Assembly: GCA_964520055.1 (NCBI GenBank)
Contig: CAZFME010000004.1
Coordinates: 1-50,698, forward strand
Length of the DNA: 50,698 bases
Direction of reading: 5' to 3'
Source of the DNA: DUNY01 sp964520055
GTDB lineage: Bacteria; Bacillota; Thermosediminibacteria; Thermosediminibacterales; Tepidanaerobacteraceae
In this document: positions 34,037-44,237 of the stretch, one piece after another
Numbering within the stretch: the first letter of the stretch is position 1
Layout of the letters: every line of letters begins with the position of its first letter
Notes under the pieces: generated by a model
What the model saw: the letters and a program-made list of their open reading frames with translations, nothing else
What the model was told of the DNA's origin: nothing
Database searches by the model: none
Position numbers and translations under genes: made by a program

Positions 34037-36427
34037 ATGTCAAACAAAAAGACCAAAAAAAAGCGAAAGATATTTACTTGGTATAACATAATTATTTTTA
34101 TTCTGGTATTAGTTATCATTGGTTTTGGAACAGGGTTTGGAATATTCATGTCATATGTAAAGGATGCACCCGAGTTTGACCCGAAAAAATTAAAACCCAG
34201 TGAAACTTCAATGGTCTTTGACCAAAACGGTCAAATTATAGCCGAGCTGCACGGTGAACAAAATCGAATACCGGTGCCTTTAGAGAAAATACCTGAAAAT
34301 TTGATAAAAGCCTTTATTGCTATAGAAGACCAATACTTCTATTCTCATAAAGGCGTCAATATTCGTTCCATAATAGGGTCTCTTGTTACCAATCTAATGC
34401 ATGGCGGTATCAAGCGAGGTGCCAGCACTATAACCCAGCAGTTGGTAAAAACTGCTTTTTTATCTCCTGAGCAGGCTTGGAAGCGCAAAGCTCAAGAGGC
34501 TTGGCTTGCCGTGCAACTGGAAAGACATTATACCAAAGATGAAATAATGGAATTTTATTTAAACCAAATTTATTTCGGTCATTCGGCCTACGGTGTTGAA
34601 TCAGCAGCTGATACTTACTTTGGCAAAAGTGTTGATGAGTTGGATTTGGCAGAGTCAGCCATGCTCGCTGGGGTAACAAAGGGGCCTGAGTATTATTCAC
34701 CTTACTTGAACTTTGACAGGGCTAAAGCGCGCCAAGAAATTATACTAAACACCATGGCCGAATTAAACTTTGTAAGTAAAGAAGAAGCTGAAAATGCAAA
34801 AAGAGAAGAAATTAAGCTTGTAGGAATGAAAAATGTAGCCGCCGATTATAAGGCACCATACTTTACCGATTATGTAATACGAGAGTTGGCAGCTCAGTTT
34901 CAAAAGGAGTTGGGCCTTTCAGAGGACGAGGCCTACAATAAGATATACACTGATGGTTTAAAAATATATACTACAGTTGACATGAAAATCCAAGAAGCTG
35001 CCGAGAAGACTTTGGCAGACCCAAAAAACTATCCGTACTCTAAAAATGATGACAATGAGATAGTGCAGCCCCAAGCTGCAGCTGTTATAATCGATCCTCA
35101 CACCGGACATATAAAGGCTTTGGTAGGCGGTCGAGAGCATCAGAGGAAACTGGGATTCAATCGTGCCTCTCAAGCTTTTCGGCAACCCGGATCTACCTTT
35201 AAGCCCATTATGGTATATACTGCAGCAATTGATATGGGTTATACCACCGGAACAGTGATAGATAACTCTCCGGTATCTTATCCATCGGGTTCCGGGGGCG
35301 TATGGTCTCCGAAAAACTACACCAACGACTTTAAGGGACTGACGACTATCAGGAGGGCCGTAGCCGATTCGGTAAATGTGATTGCTGTCAAGGTGTTTAA
35401 TGAAATCGGTGTGGACAGGGGTATAGAATATGCCCAAAAACTTGGCATAAAAAACCTTGTACTTACAGGAAATAAAAATGATAGACAACTTTCAGCCGCC
35501 CTTGGCGGCATTACAAAAGGAGTTACTCCTTTAGAACTGGTCTCGGCTTTTGGCACCCTTGCCAACGAGGGCACCCATGTAGAACCAATAGCGATTTTAA
35601 AGGTTGTAGATAAAAACGGCATAACTATATTGGAAAACAAACCGGAACAGTGGAGTGCAGTCAGCAAGCAAGTAGCCTTTATTGTAACCGATATGTTAAG
35701 AAGCGTTGTGACTGAAGGTACCGGAAGAAGGTTGGCAGATTTTCCATTCCCCGTAGCCGGAAAAACCGGCACCACTTCTGACGATAAAGACGTGTGGTGG
35801 GTAGCTTATACTCCTCATTTGGCGGGGGTAGTGTGGATGGGCCATGACGATCCGACAACCATGCGCAACGTGGCGGGAGGTTATCAACCGGCTTTAATGT
35901 GGAAACAAATAATGGCCGTGGCTCATAAAGATCTTTCCAATGCTCAATTTGTCAGACCTGATGGTATAGTCGGTCCTATAGAAGTTTGTATTGATTCAGG
36001 AAAGCTGCCTACGGAATTATGTTCACATGATCCAAGAGGGCATAGGATTAGAAGAGAGTATTTTATAAAAGGTACTCAACCTACTGAGAGCTGTGATGTC
36101 CACGTAGAAGATTTTATAGATATTTCTACAGGTCTTCTGGCAACGGAATATTGTCCGGAAGAATTGGTTGAAAGGCAGGTGTTTATTAAACGCCGCGAGC
36201 CTTATATACCTTCACCCACAGGACAGATACCCTTAGATGCCAAATATGAGTTGCCAACAGAGTATTGTGATGTGCATGAATCAGAACCTGTAATTACTAC
36301 ACCGGATGAAAATGATGATGATTGGTTCGATGACAACAGCAATAATGGCGGTTGGTTTAACGACAATGGTAATAACAACGGTTGGTTTGATAACAATGAT
36401 AACGACAATAACAGTAACAATCCGTAA
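34037..36427 (+). CDS. pbpA: Class A penicillin-binding protein (PBP1A type)
   Basis: The 796-residue protein has a short basic cytosolic tail (KKTKKKRK), one transmembrane segment (about residues 15-37) and a GT51 domain with EDQYFYSHKG (catalytic glutamate) and RGASTITQQLVKTAF. The transpeptidase domain follows, with the active-site serine in GSTFKP, SVN and KTGTTSDDKDVWW. It polymerises and cross-links peptidoglycan outside the membrane. The end is an acidic, asparagine-rich tail with repeated WF pairs (36305-36424), probably flexible. The start follows GGGGGAGG. It is one of only two plus-strand genes and is divergent from dpp. The gene symbol is provisional. Confidence 0.92.
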   Translation: MSNKKTKKKRKIFTWYNIIIFILVLVIIGFGTGFGIFMSYVKDAPEFDPKKLKPSETSMVFDQNGQIIAELHGEQNRIPVPLEKIPENLIKAFIAIEDQYFYSHKGVNIRSIIGSLVTNLMHGGIKRGASTITQQLVKTAFLSPEQAWKRKAQEAWLAVQLERHYTKDEIMEFYLNQIYFGHSAYGVESAADTYFGKSVDELDLAESAMLAGVTKGPEYYSPYLNFDRAKARQEIILNTMAELNFVSKEEAENAKREEIKLVGMKNVAADYKAPYFTDYVIRELAAQFQKELGLSEDEAYNKIYTDGLKIYTTVDMKIQEAAEKTLADPKNYPYSKNDDNEIVQPQAAAVIIDPHTGHIKALVGGREHQRKLGFNRASQAFRQPGSTFKPIMVYTAAIDMGYTTGTVIDNSPVSYPSGSGGVWSPKNYTNDFKGLTTIRRAVADSVNVIAVKVFNEIGVDRGIEYAQKLGIKNLVLTGNKNDRQLSAALGGITKGVTPLELVSAFGTLANEGTHVEPIAILKVVDKNGITILENKPEQWSAVSKQVAFIVTDMLRSVVTEGTGRRLADFPFPVAGKTGTTSDDKDVWWVAYTPHLAGVVWMGHDDPTTMRNVAGGYQPALMWKQIMAVAHKDLSNAQFVRPDGIVGPIEVCIDSGKLPTELCSHDPRGHRIRREYFIKGTQPTESCDVHVEDFIDISTGLLATEYCPEELVERQVFIKRREPYIPSPTGQIPLDAKYELPTEYCDVHESEPVITTPDENDDDWFDDNSNNGGWFNDNGNNNGWFDNNDNDNNSNNP

Positions 36428-36529
36428 CTACAACAAACTCTTCTAAAGTGAAGTTAACCTGCAAAGAAGGATTTGATTGATGAAGAATTGGTACGTTTGG
36501 CTGCTGAGTATGCAAGTATTTAAGTTAAT

Positions 36530-36561
36530 ACCGGTTGGGTGAAAGCCCCCCGGTTTTTTTT
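36530..36561 (+). terminator. Terminator of the PBP gene
   Basis: A GC-rich stem (ACCGG with CCGGT, plus GGG with CCC inside) is followed by eight T at 36554-36561. The remaining part of the 311-base gap after the PBP gene shows an AT-rich stretch with no gene. Confidence 0.8.
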
Positions 36562-36738
36562 GTTTTGGAATGCTAAATACTGTGAATATGTGAAAAATGT
36601 TTGCATAATACCTATGATATTTTGAAAATTTTTCGCATTACCCTGGAATTAATGATATTTAATTTAGAAAATGGCACCTGGATTAATTTGCAAGATTATA
36701 CGTTTGTATCCCTTGACTTAGAACGGCTTTTTTAAAGG

Positions 36739-37209
36739 CTAGTTGTTCAGAGGCTTAACTGGCATCTGTTCGGAATCTATTACATTTATACCATGTTCAC
36801 GTAAATATGCCGCCGTAACTCCCATCCCCTCACGCAAACTTCCGCTAAAGGTCCCATCGTAAACACATTTGCAGCCGCATGAAGGGCTTTTTGATTTTAA
36901 TATGGCTTTATCCACTCCTAAAAGCTTTGCAAGTTTACATGTTTCCTTGGCCCCTTTAAGGAATTTCTCAGTCACATCCTGGCCCTTATCAGTAATTACT
37001 CGAGCCTTGCCTTTTAATACATCTCTACCGTCTCCGCCGATTATTTCTGAAGGATCTCTCGGAGTCGGCAAACCCCCTGCCTGTTCAGGGCAAAAAGGTA
37101 TTGCTTCGCCGGTTTTTACCATTTCTAAAAAAACCGTTTCCGGATTACTTTCGCCATCGTATCTGGTATTTAAACCAAGTAAACACGCACTTATCAGATA
37201 CTTTTTCAT
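36739..37209 (-). CDS. DUF523-family protein
   Basis: The 156-residue protein begins MKKYLISACLLGLNTRYDG. It carries the family's three conserved cysteine sites: SACLLG, FCPEQAGGLPTPR and SPSCGCK. The function of DUF523 is unknown. Its ATG overlaps the mutS2 stop by four bases, so its translation is coupled to mutS2. Confidence 0.85.
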   Translation of the reverse strand: MKKYLISACLLGLNTRYDGESNPETVFLEMVKTGEAIPFCPEQAGGLPTPRDPSEIIGGDGRDVLKGKARVITDKGQDVTEKFLKGAKETCKLAKLLGVDKAILKSKSPSCGCKCVYDGTFSGSLREGMGVTAAYLREHGINVIDSEQMPVKPLNN

Positions 37210-39566
37210 AATTCCACCACCGTTACACCGGAACCCCCTTCATCTATATTTCCCAACCTGAAGGCTTTTATACTGGGCCTAGTTTTCAACATATCATTTA
37301 TCGCTCGGCGCAAAGCACCAGTACCTTTACCGTGGATTAGGGTAACATTGGTAACTCCGGCCATCATTGCATCATCTAGGTAATTGTCCACTTTTATCAA
37401 GGCTTCATCAACCGTGAGACCTCTCAGGTCAATTTCAGTTGAAATTTCTTTGGCTTTAGCCATTGCAATGGAAGAATATCTGGATTTTTCAGCTTCAAAT
37501 TCCTGCCGTTCAATTGGTATCAGGCTAGCAGCAGGCACATTTACCTTCATAATACCGACTTGTACCTGAGCTGATTTTGAAGTATCATCCAATGATATAA
37601 TATATCCTTCTTGATTTAAACCCGCTATTTTTACCTTTTGACCTGCCTTGAGGGGATCATGTTTCTGCCTTGTTTTTATAATCAGTGCATCCTTTGAATC
37701 TTTTAATTCTTCATCAGCTTTTCTCAGCCAAGCCCGGGCTTTTTCCACTGCTCGATCCCTAATATGCACTTGGTTTTCAGCCTCAACGTCTTTTAAACTT
37801 TCGATAATTTGCCCGGATTCTCTTTCTACTTTGTCCAAAAGCAGTCGGGCTTTTTCTTTTGCTTTTTCAAGTATTCTTTCCTGCTGTGTTCTTACTTTTT
37901 GACGATCTTCTTCCAGTTTATCAAGTTTTTTTAGGTATTCTCTTTTTAAAGCATGCAACTTTTCCCTGTCTTCCTCTGCTTTGTTCTTTTGCTGTTCGAT
38001 ATGTGTGAGCAGGTCTTCCATCTTTAAGCTCTCATCTGCCATCAGGCTTTTGCCTAAATCCACCACTTCTGACTTTAATCCAAGTCTTTTTGCAATTTCA
38101 AATGCATTGCTCTTTCCGGGGATTCCTATTGTAAGCTTGTAAGTGGGGCTTAAAGTCTTTATGTCAAATTCCATGCTTGCATTTTCTATGCCTTCTTTGG
38201 AAAAGGCAAAGGTTTTAAGTTCGCTGTAGTGGGTTGTAGCTAAAACTTTGCTTCCTTTTTCATAAAGATAATTTAAAATGGCCATGGCTAAAGCAGCACC
38301 TTCGGTAGGGTCCGTTCCGGCTCCTAACTCGTCAAGAACAATTAGACAGTCATCGGAAGCTAAGTCTATGATTTCCTTAATATTTTTCATGTGGGAGGAA
38401 AAGGTGCTTAGACTTTGTTCTATGCTTTGCTCATCACCTATATCTGCAAAGACCTCTTTGAAAATTGAAAGTTCTGTCCCTTCGCGAGCAGGTAAATGAA
38501 GCCCTGATTGGGCCATAAGTATAAAAAGACCTACGGTTTTCAGAGAGACGGTTTTCCCGCCGGTATTAGGGCCTGTAATAATGAGAATATTAAATTTATC
38601 CCCCAAAAACACATCTAAAGGAACCACATCCCCTTTTAAAAGGGGATGCCTCCCTTGAGATATATTTATATATCCGCGATTGTTAAACACTGGTTCTATG
38701 CCGTTTATGTCAAGGCTGTAGCCGGCTTTGGCAATTATGAAGTCGAGCTGAGCTAAGCCGTACAATGTATCAAGGATAAAATCATGATTTTCCTGTATCT
38801 TTTGCGAAAAATCCCATAAAATTCTTTCGATTTCTCTTTTTTCTTCAATCTCCAGTTGTCTAATTTCATTGTTCATCTGCATTATAACCATAGGTTCAAT
38901 ATAAAGTGTGGCACCGCTGGCCGATTGATCGTGGATTACCCCGGGAAGACTCCCCTTGAATTCCTGTTTCACAGGGACCACATAACGATCTTGGCGGACT
39001 GTAACTATAGGGTCCTGCAATGCTTTTTGGTAATGGGGGGAGGAAATTATCTCATTTAATTTGTTTCTTACGTTTTGGGCAAGAGTTTTCTTTTGTCTTC
39101 GAATGGAGTTAAGTTTAGGGCTTGCATTGTCTGCAATTTCATCTTCACTTATGATGGCCTTTTCTATTTTTTCCTCCAAAGATTGAAAGGAGTGCAAACT
39201 GTTTATTAAGTCGTCGATGATTACGCTATCCCCAAGCTTTTTTTCCTTCCATACGGTTTTAATTAGACGAGCGGCACGCATGGTTGATGCCATATTCAAA
39301 AGCTGACCGGGTGAAAGCATTGACCCGACTCTGGCCTGACGAAGGTCATTTCTTATATCTTTGATGCCTCCCAGAGGTAGGTTTATCCCAGCCTTTAGGA
39401 GCGCTACACCTTCACTGGTTTCCCGTTGGAGTTTCTTAACCAAATCCTCGTCGGTATAGGGTCTCATATCAAAAACCTTTTCTTCGGCTAATAGTGAAAC
39501 AACGTATTCTTTCAATATTTTTTTTATTTTATCGTATTCTAAAACGGTCTCAACCTTTTTATTCAT
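37206..39566 (-). CDS. mutS2: Endonuclease MutS2
   Basis: The 786-residue protein lacks the mismatch-recognition domain of MutS. It has MutS-type ATPase motifs (Walker A GPNTGGKT, Walker B DELGAGTDPTEG), a long coiled coil (residues about 510-640) and a C-terminal Smr domain (EIDLRGLTVDEAL, LIHGKGTGALR). MutS2 acts in recombination control and in ribosome rescue. The ATG is preceded by AAAGGTG. It follows polX after about 100 bases with a structured GC-rich element in between. Confidence 0.96.
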   Translation of the reverse strand: MNKKVETVLEYDKIKKILKEYVVSLLAEEKVFDMRPYTDEDLVKKLQRETSEGVALLKAGINLPLGGIKDIRNDLRQARVGSMLSPGQLLNMASTMRAARLIKTVWKEKKLGDSVIIDDLINSLHSFQSLEEKIEKAIISEDEIADNASPKLNSIRRQKKTLAQNVRNKLNEIISSPHYQKALQDPIVTVRQDRYVVPVKQEFKGSLPGVIHDQSASGATLYIEPMVIMQMNNEIRQLEIEEKREIERILWDFSQKIQENHDFILDTLYGLAQLDFIIAKAGYSLDINGIEPVFNNRGYINISQGRHPLLKGDVVPLDVFLGDKFNILIITGPNTGGKTVSLKTVGLFILMAQSGLHLPAREGTELSIFKEVFADIGDEQSIEQSLSTFSSHMKNIKEIIDLASDDCLIVLDELGAGTDPTEGAALAMAILNYLYEKGSKVLATTHYSELKTFAFSKEGIENASMEFDIKTLSPTYKLTIGIPGKSNAFEIAKRLGLKSEVVDLGKSLMADESLKMEDLLTHIEQQKNKAEEDREKLHALKREYLKKLDKLEEDRQKVRTQQERILEKAKEKARLLLDKVERESGQIIESLKDVEAENQVHIRDRAVEKARAWLRKADEELKDSKDALIIKTRQKHDPLKAGQKVKIAGLNQEGYIISLDDTSKSAQVQVGIMKVNVPAASLIPIERQEFEAEKSRYSSIAMAKAKEISTEIDLRGLTVDEALIKVDNYLDDAMMAGVTNVTLIHGKGTGALRRAINDMLKTRPSIKAFRLGNIDEGGSGVTVVEL

Positions 39567-39593
39567 TACATCACCTTTAACACTGAAGTAACC

Positions 39594-39657
39594 CGCCCTA
39601 AGTCTCCAGCCCCTATAGGCGGCGGGTGCCTAAGGGCGATTAAGTCCAGTATGGACT
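39594..39657 (-). other. GC-rich structured element between polX and mutS2
   Basis: Two stems are visible: 39594-39599 with 39633-39638 enclosing an inner hairpin around TATA (39609-39623), and 39643-39648 with 39652-39657. GC content is well above the surroundings. It may be a leader RNA or an interspersed repeat. I do not recognise it. Confidence 0.45.
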
Positions 39658-39667
39658 CGACTAACAT

Positions 39668-41413
39668 TTATAGGTGGCTGAGGCCTCCACTAAATGAAGT
39701 CTCGTTCAAAAAATCCAAAAGTTGTTTAAGAGGGTAGGTATTTATGACACTTTGTGCCGTAAGCCAACCTCGCCTTGCTACCCATACTCCATACTTCATG
39801 TCCGTCAACGCCTCTTTATCGTGAGCATCGGTATTTATGGCAATTTTAATACCCAAATCATTAGCTCGTCTTACCATAAAGTCGTTTAAATCAAGCCGGT
39901 CAGGAGAAGAATTAATTTCAAGCACCGTGTCGGTTGCAGCTGCAGCTTCCAGCACTATGTCCATATCAACATCATATGGATCCCGCCTGCCTAGAATTCT
40001 GCCTGTAGGGTGTGCTATTATATTTACATAGGGATTGTAACAAGCATTGATAATACGTCTTGTAAGGGTTTTTCGGTCCTGTTTGAATCCGCTGTGAACC
40101 GATGCAATTACCACATCTAATTCTTTTAATATATCATCATCAAAATCCAAGCTTCCATCGGTTAATATGTCAACTTCAATGCCTGTCAAAATACGTATGC
40201 CTTCAAGCTTCTCATTCATTTTTTTAATAATTCTAATTTGTTCTCGGAGCTTGCTCTCATCAAGACCTCTTGCAATTTTTAAGGACTTTGAATGGTCGGT
40301 TATGGCTATATATTCGTATCCAAGGGCTTTAGCCCTTTGGGCTATAGACTCTATGGAACTCACACCGTCACTGAAGTTACTGTGAATATGCAGGTCACCT
40401 CGAATGTCTTTTTGCCTTACAACTTCAGGCAGACGACCTTCCAAGGCAGCCTCGATTTCTCCTCGTTCCTCCCTAAGTTCCGGTATTATATAAGGCATTC
40501 CAAGTTTTCCGTAAAATTCTTCTTCACTTTGAGGATAAAAGGCCTCTTGGCCTTCTTTTTTAAAAATTCCATACTCATTTAGTTTATATCCCATCTTCAG
40601 GGCTAAACTCCTGAGTTTCGTATTATGCTCCTTACTGCCGGTAAAATGCTGCAATGCCGAATAAAACGCATGAGGTTCAACGACTCTTAAATCCATTTGA
40701 AGTCCCATATTGAGCATTACACTCACTTTTGTCAAGCCTCGGGCAAGAATCTGGGCGATTGCCGGAAACTTTAAAAAATCGTTTATTATTATCTCAGGAT
40801 CTTTAGTGGCTACGACAACATCTATATCTTTGACCATTTCTTTTTTTCGTCGCAGACTACCAGCAAGTTCAATGGTCGTGATTTCTTTCATACCGGACAG
40901 CATGGTTAAAATACGCTCAGCAATAGGCAAGGCTGTAGCCAACAGAACCTTTCCCGCATGACCTTTTAAGGTTTGTATGCCTTTTAAAATAGCCTGTTCT
41001 GTTTTTACACCCATGCCCGGTAACATTCTAAGTTTGTGAGCCCGAGCCGCCTCTTCCAATGCTTCAATCGAGGAAATACCGAGAGACTCGTAAATGACCT
41101 TTATTTTTTTTGCTCCCAGTCCAGGAATTTTAAGCATATCCACAAGGCCTCGCGGAATTTCTTTTTTAAGTTCTTCATAATAACGGCACGAACCGGTATT
41201 TATAATTTCATGGATTTTATCGGATAAGGCCTTTCCTATACCTTCGATCTCCTGCAAACGGGATTGTTTGGCTAGATCTTCAATTTCTAAAGAAAGGTTT
41301 TCCATCGTATGAGCGGCTTTGCGATATGCTCTTATTTTGAAAAAATTTTCACCCTTGACTTCCAATATGTCAGCAATATCAGCGAAGATAAATGCTACTT
41401 CAAAATTTCTCAT
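39668..41413 (-). CDS. polX: DNA polymerase X/PHP exonuclease
   Basis: The protein has about 581 residues. An N-terminal pol-beta-like 8-kDa and helix-hairpin-helix region (IEGIGKALSDKI, IPGLGAKKIKVIY) is followed by the nucleotidyltransferase motif GSLRRKKEMVKDIDVVV. A C-terminal PHP domain has HIHSNFSDG and TDHSKSL. Its role is base excision repair and 3'-5' exonuclease. I use ATG 41413, because the family begins just there (MRNFEVAFIFADIADIL) and an AGAGGGT site lies 10 bases upstream. Earlier starts overlap zapA. Confidence 0.95.
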   Translation of the reverse strand: MRNFEVAFIFADIADILEVKGENFFKIRAYRKAAHTMENLSLEIEDLAKQSRLQEIEGIGKALSDKIHEIINTGSCRYYEELKKEIPRGLVDMLKIPGLGAKKIKVIYESLGISSIEALEEAARAHKLRMLPGMGVKTEQAILKGIQTLKGHAGKVLLATALPIAERILTMLSGMKEITTIELAGSLRRKKEMVKDIDVVVATKDPEIIINDFLKFPAIAQILARGLTKVSVMLNMGLQMDLRVVEPHAFYSALQHFTGSKEHNTKLRSLALKMGYKLNEYGIFKKEGQEAFYPQSEEEFYGKLGMPYIIPELREERGEIEAALEGRLPEVVRQKDIRGDLHIHSNFSDGVSSIESIAQRAKALGYEYIAITDHSKSLKIARGLDESKLREQIRIIKKMNEKLEGIRILTGIEVDILTDGSLDFDDDILKELDVVIASVHSGFKQDRKTLTRRIINACYNPYVNIIAHPTGRILGRRDPYDVDMDIVLEAAAATDTVLEINSSPDRLDLNDFMVRRANDLGIKIAINTDAHDKEALTDMKYGVWVARRGWLTAQSVINTYPLKQLLDFLNETSFSGGLSHL

Positions 41414-41420
41414 GATTGTC

Positions 41421-41690
41421 TCAACCCTCTGATTCATCGTCAAATGTAGTTAAAAACTCTTCGTATTCTTGTTTTAGTCGCAATAATTCATCTGTGATAT
41501 TAAGGGCCGCCAGCACCGCTATCCGGGTTCGGCTCAAATCAGGATAATTTTGTGAAAGGTCGCACATTTTCCGGTCTACATAGTTGGCCACTTTTTTGAT
41601 GTATTCAACAGGTACCCTTCCCCTTACATAATAATCTTCACCATTGATCCTGACCTTAACCCTATTTATGGATTTGGTTTCACTAGGCAT
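41421..41690 (-). CDS. zapA: Cell division protein ZapA
   Basis: The protein has about 89 residues, with INRVKVRINGEDYYVRG at the start, VNYVDRKMCDLS-like VANYVDRKM in the middle and a coiled-coil C-terminal half (ITDELLRLKQEYEEF). It matches the ZapA family, which bundles FtsZ filaments. The ATG 41690 has an AAGGGTGG site upstream; GTG 41699 lies inside that site. It lies between pheT and polX, as in other Firmicutes. Confidence 0.9.
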   Translation of the reverse strand: MPSETKSINRVKVRINGEDYYVRGRVPVEYIKKVANYVDRKMCDLSQNYPDLSRTRIAVLAALNITDELLRLKQEYEEFLTTFDDESEG

Positions 41691-41813
41691 CCCAACCACC
41701 CTTAAGTTTTATTTTGTAACCGATAAGATTGAAGAAGCGGCATGCCTGGCCGCTCCTTTTATTACCTTACCGGGAACTTATTATTATTATTCTCCAAATA
41801 CTGACAAAATCCT

Positions 41814-44223
41814 CTATTCTCTTAAGGTGGCTTCAAATTTATCATGAAGTCCGGTTTTTATCTTTTCAATAATTTCATTGATCTCTGCATCGGTCAATGT
41901 TCGGTCTTTGGCTCTGAAAGTTAACGAAAAAGCCATGCTCTTATTACCTTTAAGTATTTGACCTCCTTGATATACATCAAATAGTTCTACTTTTTCCAGG
42001 AGATTTCCCCCGATTTCCTTCATAGTATTCAATATATCTCCTGCAAGAACCTTCTCTTTGACAACCAGAGCCAGGTCTCTATCTGAGGCCGGAAACTTCG
42101 GTAATGATTCAAAGTTTATTTTACCTGAAGCATTATCTAATATAACATCAAGATTCAATTCGGCTACATACACCTTTTTATTAATTTCGTAGTTTTCCAG
42201 TACATCAGGATGTATTTCTCCTGCAAACCCGATTTCTTCATTACCCAGCTTAATTCTGGCACATCGAGTAGGATGGAATGCAAAATGCCGTTCTTGAAGG
42301 AAGTCATAATTTTTTATTCTCAATTTCGCAAACAGTGTTTCAATTATTTTCTTTATCTCATGAAAATCCATAGAATCCCCACATAATCCAATTGCAATTC
42401 GTTTATTTTCATAAGGCAATTCTTCAAGGGGTAATTTCTTAGGCAAGTAAACGGCACTGGTTTCAAAAAGTCTCAGATCTCCGACCTTATGGTTTAAATT
42501 GAAACCGATCACATCAAGCATATTGGGCAGCAGCGTGGTTCGCATTATGCTGTGTTCTTCTCCCAATGGATTTAGCAGGGTTATAGCCTGCCTTAAAGCA
42601 CTGTTATCCGGGGCGTTGATACTGTTAAACACCTTTGGGCTTACAAAGGAATATGTGTATATTTCAAAATATCCACTATACACTAATACATCCTTTATAA
42701 GGTTGACATATTTCTGATAAGTATTCAATTTGCCATGGGTCACATTACCTTGGGGCAATGTTATGGGCAATCTGTCATAACCGTACATTCTACCGACTTC
42801 CTCTATGATATCCGCTTCTTCAGTCATATCAAGCCTAAAAGTAGGTATGATTGCTTTTTTATCGCCTTTTGTAGTTTTAATCGGGATTTCCAAGCGATTT
42901 AGCATATCCGTCATTTCTTCAGGGCATATGTCAGTACCCAGTACCCTGTTGACTTTATCCGGATTAAAGGGTATTTCCTTGAGGTCAGTTTTACCGGGAA
43001 ATACGTCGATATATCCTTTCAGCACTTTTCCGGCACCAAGCTGTTCAATGAGCTCACATGCCCTATCGGCAGCTTTCAAGCAGAGGTTAGGGTCAATGCC
43101 CTTTTCAAATCTCATGGAAGATTCTGATCTAAGGGCCATCTGTCTGGATGTTTGACGGATGCTTGGACCATAAAAATTGGCTGATTCCAATAGAATACAT
43201 GTAGTGGATGAAGTTATTTCGGAATCGGCTCCTCCCATTACTCCTGCTATAGCTACAGGTTTTTTGGCATCTGAAATAACCAACATACTGTCATTTATCT
43301 CCCTAACAATACCGTCCAGTGTCTCTATTTTTTCACAAGGCCTACCTCGGCGCACAATAATTGAATGGCCTTCAAGTTTATCATAATCAAAGGCATGTAG
43401 TGGCTGCCCCATCTCAAGCATGACATAGTTTGTAATATCTACAATATTGTTAATCGGTCGAACGCCACAGGTTTGAAGTCGTCGTTGCATCCATAAAGGG
43501 GAAGGTTTGATGATGACATCTTCCACTAAACGAGCTACGTATCGGCGACATAGTTCTTCGGCTTCTATGGTTATTTTTGCTCTATCTTGGGTAAAGTCCT
43601 CAGCTTCTTCTTTTAATTTTATTTGCGGTATGTCCAGCCTTGATTTAAAAGTGGCTGCAACTTCCCTGGCCATACCGATGATACTTAAACAGTCTGAGCG
43701 GTTTGGAGTTATCTCAAATTCAATAACCGTGTCTTCTAAATTCAGGTAATCCTTAATATCTGTGCCCAGCGGAGCATCCTCCGGTAATATGAGAATCCCC
43801 TCTCTCATTTCTTGTGGTAGTCCATGATCATCTAGACCCAACTCTTCAGCTGAGCACAGCATCCCGGATGATTCCACTTCCCGAAGCTTTGATGCCCTAA
43901 TCTTTTTACCACCGGCGATGGCGGATCCATGCAGTGCTACAGGGACCTTATCCCCTGCTTTTATATTAGTGGNNNNNNNNNNTGGCTCCGGTTACAATCT
44001 GAATGTTTGCACTTCCGGTATTTACATAAACAACCAATAACTTATCTGCATTAGGGTGTTTTTCCATCTTTTCCAGCTTACCTACAACTATATTCTTAAT
44101 ATCTTTTCCCCAGTGCTCAACACCTTCCACATTTGAGCCTGACATGGTTAGTTTTTTTGAGAGTTGTTCAGTGTCTTCGGTGATATCAACAAATTCTTTT
44201 AACCAACTGATTGGTACCAGCAT
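41814..44223 (-). CDS. pheT: Phenylalanyl-tRNA synthetase beta subunit (interrupted by assembly gap)
   Basis: The N-terminal part (MLVPISWLKEFVDI) is followed by the tRNA-binding domain (HPNADKLLVVYV, IVTGA) and, after the N gap, NIKAGDKVPVALHGS and SGMLCSAEELG. B3/B4 and B5 domains (GQPLHAFDYDKL) come next, then the C-terminal anticodon domain. With the two flanks merged by their shared CCA the frame is continuous and encodes 798 residues, the normal length. It functions as the alpha2-beta2 complex with PheS. It starts 14 bases after pheS with an AGGAGG site. Confidence 0.95.
43973..43982. other. Assembly gap of ten N
   Basis: Ten unknown bases lie inside pheT. The flanking ends share CCA, and joining them by that overlap gives GGA GCC ACT AAT, in frame with pheT (2397 bases in total). 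The gap size is therefore probably not real. Confidence 0.95.
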
Positions 44224-44237
44224 TTCATATCCTCCTC

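Noticed and set aside
36474..36522. Short peptide-like stretch after the PBP gene (KDLIDEELVRLAAEYASI)
   Set aside because: The composition looks protein-like, but it has no start codon with a ribosome site, and it is too short to call a gene or a remnant.
39590..39660. Insertion-sequence end
   Set aside because: It is structured and GC-rich, but no transposase, target duplication or terminal repeat is visible.
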